Shown piece after piece: positions 18,236 through 26,804 of a stretch of DNA of 64,000 nt; within the stretch, counting starts at the first letter, position 1, and each line of letters starts with the position of its first letter. Made by a program: the position numbers and the translations under genes. The notes under the pieces are model-generated. The model did no database searches. It had not been told where the DNA came from and saw nothing but the letters and a program-made list of their open reading frames with translations. Source of the stretch: Leptolyngbya sp. CCY15150 (lineage in GTDB: Bacteria > Cyanobacteriota > Cyanobacteriia > RECH01); assembly GCF_016888135.1 (NCBI RefSeq), contig NZ_JACSWB010000167.1:26269-90268 (forward strand), in the 5' to 3' direction.

Positions 18236-19024
18236 ATGCGTAGCCTGACTCTAAGTTCATTGATGGCGATCGCCCTCTCCCTTGGCGGTGTGGGTACGCT
18301 GCTCCCGACTGCCGCCTTGGCTACCGAGCTGTCTGTCATCCAAGAACGGGGCTATTTGATTGTGGGCGTGAAAGACAATCTACGCCCCCTAGGGTTTCGC
18401 GATGCAGAAGGGGATCTGGTGGGGCTAGAAATTGATGTGGCCCATCGCTTGGCTGAGGAACTGCTGGGCGATCGCACCGCCGTGGTGTTTTATCCGGTTC
18501 AAAATCGCGATCGCCTCACGGTGCTCCTAGAGGGTGAGGTGGATCTGGTGATTGCTGGACTAACGCGCACCAACTCGCGATCGCGCATCGTCAGCTTCAG
18601 CGCGCCGTACTATCTCGACGGCACCGCCTTCGTCACCCAGGATGCGGCCATTCAAACCCTGGCCGATGCCGGGCGATCGCCCATTGCTGTGCTCAACGAA
18701 TCGAGCACCATTGCCAACCTGCGATCCTACCTACCCCAGCCGACCCTGATCGGCGTGGATTCGTACCAAGAAGGTTTGGAACTGCTGGAAACGGGGCAAG
18801 CCGCCACCTTTGCTGGGGACACCAGTGTTCTAGCCGGATGGGTGCAGGCCTATCCCGCCTATCGCCTGTTGACCACATCCTGGTCTGCCGACTCCCTATC
18901 CGTCGCCACCCGTCGCGGCAACCAATACGATGACCTACGACGACAGATTAATGAAGCGATCGCTAGCTGGTATACCGATGGCTGGATTCAAGACCGGATG
19001 AATTACTGGGGGCTGCCGTTCTGA
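18236..19024 (+). CDS. periplasmic amino-acid-type ABC solute-binding protein (SBP family 3), orphan
   Basis: 262 residues. A signal peptide (basic start, hydrophobic core, cleavage near PTAALATE at about residue 30) precedes a family-3 solute-binding fold: GYLIVGVKDNLRPLGFRD, LVGLEIDVAHRLAEELLG, VDLVIAGLTRTNSRSRIVSFSAPYY and a C-terminal helix. Such proteins capture polar amino acids or similar small solutes in the periplasm. No permease or ATPase gene lies next to it, so its partner is elsewhere or it acts as a receptor. Substrate is unknown. Confidence 0.88.
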   Translation: MRSLTLSSLMAIALSLGGVGTLLPTAALATELSVIQERGYLIVGVKDNLRPLGFRDAEGDLVGLEIDVAHRLAEELLGDRTAVVFYPVQNRDRLTVLLEGEVDLVIAGLTRTNSRSRIVSFSAPYYLDGTAFVTQDAAIQTLADAGRSPIAVLNESSTIANLRSYLPQPTLIGVDSYQEGLELLETGQAATFAGDTSVLAGWVQAYPAYRLLTTSWSADSLSVATRRGNQYDDLRRQINEAIASWYTDGWIQDRMNYWGLPF

Positions 19025-19038
19025 GGACGTAGCTTAAA

Positions 19039-19069
19039 ACCTCCTAGACAATCTAGTTGGCTAGGAGGT
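19039..19069. terminator. hairpin after the solute-binding gene
   Basis: A perfect 9-bp stem, ACCTCCTAG (19039-19047) with CTAGGAGGT (19061-19069), 15 bases after the stop at 19024. There is no T run, so intrinsic termination is only possible, not certain. Confidence 0.45.
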
Positions 19070-19166
19070 AGGCATCAGACCAGGATAAACAATGTCCAGG
19101 GATTATTGGGTTTCGACGTCACTCAGCCAGTGACTCCTAAGCAGCGAAGTCGCAGCCAAAATCCAG

Positions 19167-19202
19167 CCATTGTTCCCTGAGCGAAGTCGAAGGGAACAAT
19201 GG
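19167..19202. repeat. REP-like palindrome
   Basis: CCATTGTTCCCT (19167-19178) is exactly mirrored by AGGGAACAATGG (19191-19202) around a 12-base loop GAGCGAAGTCGA. The core CCCTGAGCGAAGTCGAAGGG resembles a short palindrome dispersed in many bacterial genomes. It sits between the solute-binding gene and the convergent Crp-family gene. Confidence 0.75.
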
Positions 19203-19249
19203 TGACCTGCTACAGGGGAAAGTTCCGCTGTAGAGTACTCAGATATGGG

Positions 19250-19957
19250 CTAAGACTCAGGCTGAGAGGGAATACAGAGCAAATTATCGCCGTAGGTTGT
19301 GATTAATCCCCGCTGGCGTAACTTACCCATCAGTCGAGTTACCGTTACCCTGGTAGAACCAATGGCGCTACCGATTTGCGCATGGGTGAGTACCCAAGGT
19401 AAGCAATAGCCATCCTCACAGGGTTCACCAAATTCTTCGATGAGTAGGGTTAGGAAGCCTAAGAGCCGATCAATGGTACGCCGTTGACCCAACGTGCTCA
19501 ACCAGAGTAGCTTCCGCTGATGTTGATAGCGAAAGGCATCGAGCACTTCCCGGCGGAAATGGGGCCAGTTATCGAGATCATGCCAATACATCCAAATCAC
19601 GGATGTTTGGTCTACATGGGCAAAGCTCTGCAGGGTAAACGGCGACTGGGCCACAATTTCAAAGGGTTGACCTGCGCCAACAAACCCCAAAAAGGCCTCC
19701 TCTGAATTAATGTGGGGCGATCGCGCCGTATGCCCCGTTGCACTGACCTGCGCTTCACCAACAAGCCGTACAGAGCCACACTGCACTAGGTAGAGTAACC
19801 CTGGACGCGCGGGAATGCGTTCATCTTTTTCAAAGGTGCGACAGCGATAATGTTCCTGCGCCCAATCAATAATGCGCTGCCAAGTTAAAAATGGGCGAGA
19901 GGCCTCTGGCTGGGAGGATGCTGAAAACATAGCTGAATATTGTGGATGCGACGTCAC
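19250..19957 (-). CDS. Crp/Fnr family transcriptional regulator
   Basis: 235 residues. An N-terminal cyclic-nucleotide-binding-like beta domain (about 35-140) is followed by a dimer helix (FRREVLDAFRYQHQRKLLWLSTLG) and a winged helix-turn-helix with LTHAQIGSAIGSTRVTVTRL, very similar to the NtcA/Crp recognition helix region. The GTG at 19957 has TAAGG upstream and is preferred; an ATG at 19930 would remove 9 residues. The phosphate-binding cassette for cAMP is not obvious, so the effector is unknown. A paralogue of NtcA rather than NtcA itself seems likely. Confidence 0.82.
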   Translation of the reverse strand: MTSHPQYSAMFSASSQPEASRPFLTWQRIIDWAQEHYRCRTFEKDERIPARPGLLYLVQCGSVRLVGEAQVSATGHTARSPHINSEEAFLGFVGAGQPFEIVAQSPFTLQSFAHVDQTSVIWMYWHDLDNWPHFRREVLDAFRYQHQRKLLWLSTLGQRRTIDRLLGFLTLLIEEFGEPCEDGYCLPWVLTHAQIGSAIGSTRVTVTRLMGKLRQRGLITTYGDNLLCIPSQPES

Positions 19958-20467
19958 GAAAACCTTACACAGAGCATAAACAAGCAGACCACAGGTGAAT
20001 CAATCAGAATGCGATCGCTCGACCCCAGATCACTTGATTAACGGTAGAGGGCGATCGCATCAGCAGTTGGAAGGGAGATCAGGTTGCGCAATCCGAGGAA
20101 CACTAAGTGAATACATTAGACATCAACAAGGAAAATCAGTCAGGTTTAGGGCCTATGGAACTCTTCCTCTAAATCTGTGAATGATCACTGGAGAGGAGGA
20201 GTGTAAACTTAGCATAACCGTTACAGATACAAACAATGTAGAAAAAATTACGGACACGGGGCTGTAGTTTTATTACGTTGCTGTCTGTGACTAACTTAGA
20301 GTGATGGCTTACCAAGCTTAGGGGATGGATGACACCCTTATGACTCCCATGGATGCGCTGGACACGACGACCTGATGGGCTCCTAATTTCAGGCTGCTAA
20401 ATGGACTGTCTCTCTTTATCCCACACTGAAATTCAATTGTGCATCTCTCTGATGATGTATTCGACGG
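19958..20467. other. gene-free region between divergent genes
   Basis: 510 bases between the Crp-family gene (minus) and the ArgS-like gene (plus). It contains HIP1 sites and an AT-rich stretch near 20205-20275. I see no gene and no convincing NtcA or Crp operator. Confidence 0.4.
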
Positions 20468-21436
20468 ATGTATTTGACGGAACTTGTAGAACGATGGACA
20501 GCCATCTCTTGGCGATCGCAAATCGCCCAGTGTTTGTTTCAGGATCTCCAGAGTTTTGCTGCTCTGCGAAGGACAGAACCAGAATGCTTCTGGCAAGCTT
20601 CAAGACTCAAACCGAGCTTTGAAGTTCCCCTTAGGCGAGAGAAAAACTCTTTATCTCTAGTGTATGGCTCAGCGATCGCCCTTAAACATGCCCCCCATGG
20701 GCATCGATCTGCCCGTGATTTAGCTCAACATCTTACAGAGCAATGGTCTCTTAGATGCTCGCACCCTGTACCGCCACCTGTGGAGGTGCGATCGGCCGTC
20801 ACCCTACGCTACACAGAGACTGGATGGCTCGTGCTCCACTTGTGCGATCGCGCCCTGTTGTCTTGGATTACCGTGGCGATCGATCACCTCTCGGCTGGAT
20901 ACCCCACCTCACCCTTGATGCCAACGGCAGAGAAGACGTTGACACTGGGCGATCGCCTTTGGCCCATTCACCATGGTTATGCCCGCTGCCAAACTTTACG
21001 GAGGTTGATGGATGAGATGGATCGATCGTCAGATAGACCTACCCGCCCACATCATACCAAGACCCATTTTGGTCTTTATGAGAACACCCTTAAATTATCT
21101 AGCTGGGATGTTCAGGCTGAGGATGCCATACGGATTGATCCCGCCGAAAAAGCCTTGCTCTATGAGCTGGTGGAGGTTGTGGATCACCTAGCAGAAAAGT
21201 TTGCCCAGGGGCATCTCAACCCCGATCGATCCAGTCCCATGGAAATATGCTGGCTCAAGCTGGGTCTCAGTCTGTGCGATCGCCTGCAGCAGGTGGATCG
21301 CCATAGCCATCTTTTCGATCCGCACCAAACCGCTGTCACTCACCGACAACGACAAAACCTGTTGCGACTCACCCAACAGATCCTCGCCTGGATCCTGCAA
21401 ACTGGCTTCGGGCAGGTGCCGACGGCAGAGCTTTGA
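20468..21436 (+). CDS. ArgS-related protein lacking a synthetase core (N-terminal-like plus DALR-like domain)
   Basis: 322 residues. Residues about 65-95 (SLVYGSAIALKHAPHGHRSA, then RDLAQHLTEQW) resemble the N-terminal tRNA-binding region of arginyl-tRNA synthetase. The C-terminal half (HHGYARCQTLRRL, IDPAEKALLYELVEVVDHLA) resembles the DALR anticodon-binding helical domain. The Rossmann catalytic core with HIGH and KMSKS is absent. This suggests a tRNA- or RNA-binding accessory protein, but the match is remote and by eye. It starts at an ATG with no strong ribosome binding site. Its neighbour on the other strand is an unrelated oxidoreductase. Confidence 0.6.
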   Translation: MYLTELVERWTAISWRSQIAQCLFQDLQSFAALRRTEPECFWQASRLKPSFEVPLRREKNSLSLVYGSAIALKHAPHGHRSARDLAQHLTEQWSLRCSHPVPPPVEVRSAVTLRYTETGWLVLHLCDRALLSWITVAIDHLSAGYPTSPLMPTAEKTLTLGDRLWPIHHGYARCQTLRRLMDEMDRSSDRPTRPHHTKTHFGLYENTLKLSSWDVQAEDAIRIDPAEKALLYELVEVVDHLAEKFAQGHLNPDRSSPMEICWLKLGLSLCDRLQQVDRHSHLFDPHQTAVTHRQRQNLLRLTQQILAWILQTGFGQVPTAEL

Positions 21437-21474
21437 TTCTAGATGATCAGGTCGTTAGATAGACTGTCCATCAT

Positions 21475-22599
21475 TTAGTGATCCTTAGGAGATTCTGGCG
21501 TGACTGACGGCAGCGATCGCTGAATGAGGATATCGCGCTGGGCCATGGCTTGCTCAAACGCCGGCGTTGAGAGAATCCGCTCCACCGGGTAGACCCCAGG
21601 CTGCTGCAGTTGCTGGCTCAGCACATACTGGGCGAGACAACCCACCCCTGCCGCCGCCGCGATCGCCGTTTGCGGATGGGTCAGCGTGGCGGTGTAGGAC
21701 GCGGGCTGTCCATTGACCTGTCCTTGGATCTCCAGATGAATGCCCACGCCTACACCACTCCAGCGATCGCTCCATTGAGTCATGCGGTAGCTCACTTGGG
21801 TCAAAAACTCAATGACGGTGGGATGTTGCAGCCAAGACTTGGGCAGGCCGTGGGCGGTCATCCAGGTTAGGTAGTTATACAAATCCGGCACCGACCCAAA
21901 TTTGGTCGTTAGGGTTTGCAGGGAAAAGGATTCTGCCAACGTCAGAGTTTCTGGGACGTCGTACCAATAGACGCCTACGCGGCCAAAGGGTTTGGGAAAG
22001 CGCACCATCTGGCGATCGCTGTAGGGCAAGACGGATCGCCATTCTCCATCCAGCCGCGCCAAAAAGGGATGCTGGAGACCTAAAAACGTAGTGCGCAGGA
22101 CGGTCAGCCCAGCGCCTCCCGATCCACCTACCACATAGCGTAGATGTACCGCATCAGCCTGGTCTAGGGTCTCAATCCCTTGCCGCACCATACTGTTGGA
22201 GATGCCGGGAAAGATGCCCCCATTGACGATCGCCGTTACCCCCGCCGCCTGCGCCGCCTCATGCTGGGCCAACGCCCGCTCTGTAAAGCCACGATGATCG
22301 CTGATGTCGATATAATTCACCCGGTGATGAATGCAGGTTTGCAGCACCCGGCCATCGCGATGGTGAAAGGGGCCCGCACAGTGAATCACCAAATCCACTG
22401 AAGCGATCGCTTGGTTGAGCGCCGATTGCTGATTCAGCTCCAGACGTTGATAGGCCAAGCGCTGGGGATGATCCGAGGACATGACCGCACCCTGTCGCCC
22501 GGTCGCCATGATGATCGTATCGGTATGGGTGAGCAAATCCGCCACAATTGCTTGGCCAATGCGCCCCCGACCACCCAATACTAGTACACGCTTAGTCAT
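21475..22599 (-). CDS. saccharopine dehydrogenase-like NAD(P)-binding oxidoreductase
   Basis: 374 residues from the ATG at 22599. MTKRVLVLGGRGRIGQAIVA carries the Rossmann GGxGxxG dinucleotide-binding loop at the N-terminus, as expected for a true start; a longer frame from a GTG at 22689 would add 30 unlikely residues. VDLVIHCAGPFHHRDGRVL and the VNYIDISDHRGFTERALAQ block match the saccharopine dehydrogenase / trans-acting enoyl reductase-like superfamily. The C-terminal half is a mixed domain. Lysine metabolism is not implied; substrate is unknown. Confidence 0.8.
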   Translation of the reverse strand: MTKRVLVLGGRGRIGQAIVADLLTHTDTIIMATGRQGAVMSSDHPQRLAYQRLELNQQSALNQAIASVDLVIHCAGPFHHRDGRVLQTCIHHRVNYIDISDHRGFTERALAQHEAAQAAGVTAIVNGGIFPGISNSMVRQGIETLDQADAVHLRYVVGGSGGAGLTVLRTTFLGLQHPFLARLDGEWRSVLPYSDRQMVRFPKPFGRVGVYWYDVPETLTLAESFSLQTLTTKFGSVPDLYNYLTWMTAHGLPKSWLQHPTVIEFLTQVSYRMTQWSDRWSGVGVGIHLEIQGQVNGQPASYTATLTHPQTAIAAAAGVGCLAQYVLSQQLQQPGVYPVERILSTPAFEQAMAQRDILIQRSLPSVTPESPKDH

Positions 22600-22980
22600 G
22601 GTCTGTTTTACGTCTGACGGCTCCAGAATGAGGGTGGTGAATGGGGGTGGCGCTACGAGGCGATGCTCTAATCCGACCGTAGCAGACACGATCTATCCAA
22701 AACGCTTGAGGCGATCGCCACCCCTGTGCTACAACTATAGAACATATGAACTATAGAGCGATGGCTGCACCGATACCCGTCGCTCAGGTCAATCATCGAT
22801 CAGTATCCGAAGGGTTTCAGGATGGTTCAGAGTGTTCCAGGATGAGAAATGAGAGTCCCACATTGGCATTCGCTCATGGGATCCATTGTCCAGCTATCCT
22901 GGGTCATCTGCAACTAACCTAAATCTCCGATGTAGTTGTCTCTTTGATGCTGCGTTGCTATTCTCTAGGTCAAGCGAATC
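22600..22980. other. divergent promoter region
   Basis: 381 bases between the oxidoreductase gene (minus) and recJ (plus). No gene is seen. The palindromic pair AACTATAGAAC and AACTATAGAGC near 22734-22760 is a short direct duplication of unknown meaning. Confidence 0.35.
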
Positions 22981-25900
22981 GTGCCACAATCCTCCGTACT
23001 CAACGTTATGCAACCCCGCCCGGCGTTTAGCCAAGATACCCTGGCCAGCTCTCGTAAAACTCGGCGCGGACAATTGCCCGACCAGCGCTGGCGGATTGCC
23101 AAACCCCAGCCTGATCGAGTGGCTGACATTGCCCAAGGGCTAGATTTGCCGCCGCTGCTGGCCCAGGTTTTGGTCAATCGCGGTATCGACTCTGTAGCGG
23201 CAGCGCAACATTTTGTGAACCCCGAGGTGTTGCAACTGCCCTCGCCCTTGGAAGAGTTTCCTGACCTGGCCGCCGCCCTAGAACTTTTGCTAGAGGCGAT
23301 CGCCCACCACCATAAGATTGCCATCTGCGGCGACTATGATGCCGACGGCATGACCAGCACGGCCCTACTGCTGCGATCGCTGCGTTACCTCGGCGCTCAG
23401 GTAGACTATGCCATTCCCAGCCGCATGAGCGAAGGCTATGGCATCAATCGCCGCATCGTTGAAGACTTTCATGCCGACGGCGTGCGAATTATTTTGACGG
23501 TAGACAACGGCATCGCGGCCTATGACCCGATTGCCTATGCCCGTGAGCTCGGGTTAGTGGTGATTATCACCGACCACCACGACCTTCCTCCCCAGCTCCC
23601 CCCAGCCAACGCCATCCTAAACCCCAAACTCCTCGACATCGCCTCGCCCTACAGCGGTGTTGCTGGGGTCGGTGTCGCCTATATTCTTGCCGTCTGCCTG
23701 GCCCAAGCCCTTCAGCAGACCAAGGATCTGACCACGCCGCTGCTGGAGTTGTTCACCTTGGGTACCATTGCCGATCTTGCTCCCCTCACCGGCGTCAATC
23801 GGCGCTGGGTGCGGCGGGGTCTGAAGCTCTTGCCGCGCTCTCGCATCCTGGGCATCCAGGCTTTGATCCAAGTGGCGGGCCTGGCCAATGAAGACAAGGC
23901 TCTGAAGCCAGAAGCGATCGGGTTCCGTCTGGGCCCTCGCATCAATGCCGTAGGGCGCATTGCCGATCCCCAGGTTGTGATTGAGCTGCTGACCACGGAT
24001 GATCCTGGACGGGCTCTGGAGCTGGCCATGGTGTGTGAGCAAATTAACCAGCACCGGCAGCGTCTCTGTGAATTGATTGAACAGGAAGCGATCGCTTGGT
24101 GTGAGGCGACCCAGCCCAACCTGATGAATGATCGGGTTTTGGTGGTGGTGCAGCCCGGTTGGCACCATGGCGTGATTGGTATTGTCGCCTCCCGATTGGT
24201 GGAACGCTACGGCGTGCCGGTCTTCATCGGCACCTATGAACAGGAGGATCAGCAACACATTCGCGGGTCGGCCCGAGGTATTCCAGAATTTAACGTGTTC
24301 AAAGCCCTCCAGTTTACAGAAACGGTGCTGGAGAAATATGGCGGACACCGGGCTGCGGGCGGCTTCTCTCTCAAGGCTGAACATCTCGATGAATTTCGGT
24401 TTCGCCTCAGCCTCTCCGCTAATCAGCAGTTGATGCCCCAGCATTTAAAACCCTTGGTGACCGTGGATGCCCAGGCTGACTTTCAAGATCTGAGCCTGCA
24501 CCTTTGTGAGCAAATTGATCGCCTGCATCCCTGCGGCATGGAAAATCCTGATCCGGTGTTTTGGAGTGGCCCAGTGCGGGTGCTGGAGCAGCGGGTGATT
24601 GGGAAAAACCAGGATCATCTGAAGCTTACCCTGGGGCAGATTTCAGACTCCGCCGAAGACGTGACGTTCAAGGCGATCGCTTGGCGTTGGGGCGAATACT
24701 GCCCTTTGCCCAGCCCCATTGATATTGCCTATCGCCTCAAGATCAATGAATGGAATAACAGTCGCACCTTGGAGCTAGAGCTGATCGGCGTACGTCCTAA
24801 TGCGGCCACCCCTCTGCCTGACCCGGTTGCCGAGCCGCCTATTGACCATCCCATTGACGCGAGTTTCCAGCATTTACCTCCCCAGCGGGTCGAGTTTACC
24901 CATGGCGATCGCCCCTATGCCTGCAGCATTTCCATCACCCCCACCTCCCGAGAGCTACGCATCCAAAATGCCCAAGGGCAGGTTTTAGCTCTGCAGCCAG
25001 AGCAACGGCGAGGATTGTTGGGGCGATCGCGGGACGAGGCCATCGAAATCGATGTGGCCCAGCCTTTTTACTTCCACTTGATCCGAGCCGCCCTCCAGGC
25101 CCTGCAGTCGTCAACCCCGGTGCAGGAAGACACCCAGGATATTCTAGAGGAGGCGATCGCCCCTGTAGATCACCTAGAGCACACCGATGGGTTTGCAGCG
25201 CCAGAGCCAGACAGCGAGATGGCCGAGCTAGAGGAGGCGATCGCCCTCACGTCTAGGGTGGATTGGGTAGATGATGGAGATGCATCTGCCCCAGAGATGA
25301 ACGATCCAGACAGGTCAGAGAAGCTCACGACCGTTCTCAACCATGATCCGGAGGCAGATTGGGATGGGGCAGACGGTGATGATGCCGATGACGTTAATGA
25401 CCCAGATGAAACGGCTCTTACTCAAGCAACTGTTCTCAACCATGAACTGGAGGCAGATTGGGACGAGGTAGACGGTGATGGCGTTGATGAGGTTGATGAA
25501 GCGGCCCTTACTCAAGCAACCGTTCTCAACCATGAACTGGAGGCAGACTGGGACGAGGCAGATATGGATGATTTCGATGAAGCAGCCCTCGCCCAAGAAA
25601 TGGAAGCTCTGGCCAATGAAGGAGCAGCGGCCTTGGCTGGGCCGGTGGTGGCCGATCTTTATCTCTCGGCTCAGATGGAGGCCTCTGATGACGAACCACC
25701 CCAAGATTTGGCCAGCATCCCCGGTCTGATGACGGCAGCACAACTCCAGGCTCGTCGTGCGAAGCAGCCGGTTCAACCCTATGAAAAGAAGATGGCAGAG
25801 CCGGTTCAACCAACCGTTGTAGAGCTAGTCCAGCCGACCGCTGTTGGTTCTAGTCGTCCCCCGGCAGAGCTAGACTCAACGCCAGAGTCTGCCCATCCAT

Positions 25901-26667
25901 TACCTGACCCGATGCTCACCCCTGCGGAGGATGCCGCCGATATTGAGCCCTCAGCCGCCGTTCTACCCTTGGTTACCGATCTGCATCTAGACCTATCCCC
26001 GGCCAGCTCGCCCCTAGAGGAACTGCGGACAGCACCCTCCCTCTTCTCCGCTCCTCAGATGCGCAAATGGTTTATGGCCTTGGTGGGCAAGTCTCGCTGG
26101 GAATGCCTACAGGCCCGTAGCCAGACCGACCTAGCTGCTGCCTATCGTGGCTATCAGGCTCAGTGGCAGGATGGGGGTGAGGCTGCAGACTATTCCGAGG
26201 CGGGCGATCGCTTCAGCCTTGCGGTGGATCGGGAGGTGATTCAACCTTTCTTCAAAGATCTGCGGGCGGCCTTCGTCGAGCAGAATCAGCCCCCTGAAGT
26301 GGCGGGTCTGCGGTTGCTGGCGCGCAAGAAATATACGGCAACCGATCTACTGCCTCTGCTGGCAGACCATTGGCAAATTGCGGAGGATACTGACCTGGAT
26401 GATCCGAATCCTGGATCCCACCGGCTCAAAACCGTTCAGGCACCTCTGATTGCAGAAAGCGATCGCACCGTGATTCAAACCTTTTTGCGCACCTGGCAGC
26501 ATCCCCTCGCCAAAGCCATGCAGCAGCAGGAGACGGTGGATGCGATCGCCCACTTGGCACAACTTTGCGATCGCGCTCAACAGGATGGGGTACCGTTCTA
26601 TGCCTGGCAGTTTGACCAGCTCCATCAGTATCTCTGGGGCTCAGATCGCCAGCCTGGACTGTTCTGA
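22981..26667 (+). CDS. recJ: single-stranded-DNA-specific 5'-3' exonuclease RecJ with long acidic C-terminal extension
   Basis: 1228 residues from a GTG (an ATG at 23008 would remove 9). RecJ degrades single-stranded DNA in recombination and mismatch or base excision repair. DHH motifs are CGDYDADGM (Asp118, Asp120, Asp122), VDNG (near 174) and TDHHD (198-201); the DHHA1 domain has EKYGGHRAAGGF (near 451-462), and an OB-like domain follows to about 625. The remaining ~600 residues are unusual: an acidic linker with three internal repeats (25330-25599), Pro/Val-rich stretches and a final helical domain of about 200 residues (FSAPQMRKWFMALVG onward). Typical RecJ proteins are about half this length. 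Confidence 0.93.
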   Translation: MPQSSVLNVMQPRPAFSQDTLASSRKTRRGQLPDQRWRIAKPQPDRVADIAQGLDLPPLLAQVLVNRGIDSVAAAQHFVNPEVLQLPSPLEEFPDLAAALELLLEAIAHHHKIAICGDYDADGMTSTALLLRSLRYLGAQVDYAIPSRMSEGYGINRRIVEDFHADGVRIILTVDNGIAAYDPIAYARELGLVVIITDHHDLPPQLPPANAILNPKLLDIASPYSGVAGVGVAYILAVCLAQALQQTKDLTTPLLELFTLGTIADLAPLTGVNRRWVRRGLKLLPRSRILGIQALIQVAGLANEDKALKPEAIGFRLGPRINAVGRIADPQVVIELLTTDDPGRALELAMVCEQINQHRQRLCELIEQEAIAWCEATQPNLMNDRVLVVVQPGWHHGVIGIVASRLVERYGVPVFIGTYEQEDQQHIRGSARGIPEFNVFKALQFTETVLEKYGGHRAAGGFSLKAEHLDEFRFRLSLSANQQLMPQHLKPLVTVDAQADFQDLSLHLCEQIDRLHPCGMENPDPVFWSGPVRVLEQRVIGKNQDHLKLTLGQISDSAEDVTFKAIAWRWGEYCPLPSPIDIAYRLKINEWNNSRTLELELIGVRPNAATPLPDPVAEPPIDHPIDASFQHLPPQRVEFTHGDRPYACSISITPTSRELRIQNAQGQVLALQPEQRRGLLGRSRDEAIEIDVAQPFYFHLIRAALQALQSSTPVQEDTQDILEEAIAPVDHLEHTDGFAAPEPDSEMAELEEAIALTSRVDWVDDGDASAPEMNDPDRSEKLTTVLNHDPEADWDGADGDDADDVNDPDETALTQATVLNHELEADWDEVDGDGVDEVDEAALTQATVLNHELEADWDEADMDDFDEAALAQEMEALANEGAAALAGPVVADLYLSAQMEASDDEPPQDLASIPGLMTAAQLQARRAKQPVQPYEKKMAEPVQPTVVELVQPTAVGSSRPPAELDSTPESAHPLPDPMLTPAEDAADIEPSAAVLPLVTDLHLDLSPASSPLEELRTAPSLFSAPQMRKWFMALVGKSRWECLQARSQTDLAAAYRGYQAQWQDGGEAADYSEAGDRFSLAVDREVIQPFFKDLRAAFVEQNQPPEVAGLRLLARKKYTATDLLPLLADHWQIAEDTDLDDPNPGSHRLKTVQAPLIAESDRTVIQTFLRTWQHPLAKAMQQQETVDAIAHLAQLCDRAQQDGVPFYAWQFDQLHQYLWGSDRQPGLF
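25330..25599 (+). repeat. three in-frame repeats inside recJ
   Basis: Copies begin at 25330, 25429 and 25519 (spacing 99 and 90 bases). Each encodes TVLNHxxEADWDE followed by an Asp-rich run and a DEAALTQA-like end. The second and third copies are nearly identical in DNA, so the expansion is recent. Confidence 0.88.
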
Positions 26668-26804
26668 AGCCATGAAAAAGCCCGGCGGTGAAACCGGGGA
26701 AATACTCAAACTGTTGTCAGTGGCTTTAACCTACCATGGCGATCGCTCAACCGTTGGTTATACAGACTACCAGGCACGGTTATTTTCCCAACGGCCGATG
26801 AATA

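Noticed and set aside
23617..24444. 275-codon open frame antisense to recJ
   Set aside because: It lies wholly inside the conserved catalytic part of recJ; the translation is a low-quality shadow with no ribosome binding site or family resemblance.
25315..25809. 164-codon antisense frame across the recJ repeat region
   Set aside because: The repetitive nature comes from the sense-strand repeats; the amino acid pattern is an artefact.
26668..26804. GCCCGG/CCGGGG hairpin between recJ and trmFO
   Set aside because: The stem is only about 5 bp and lacks a T run in either direction.
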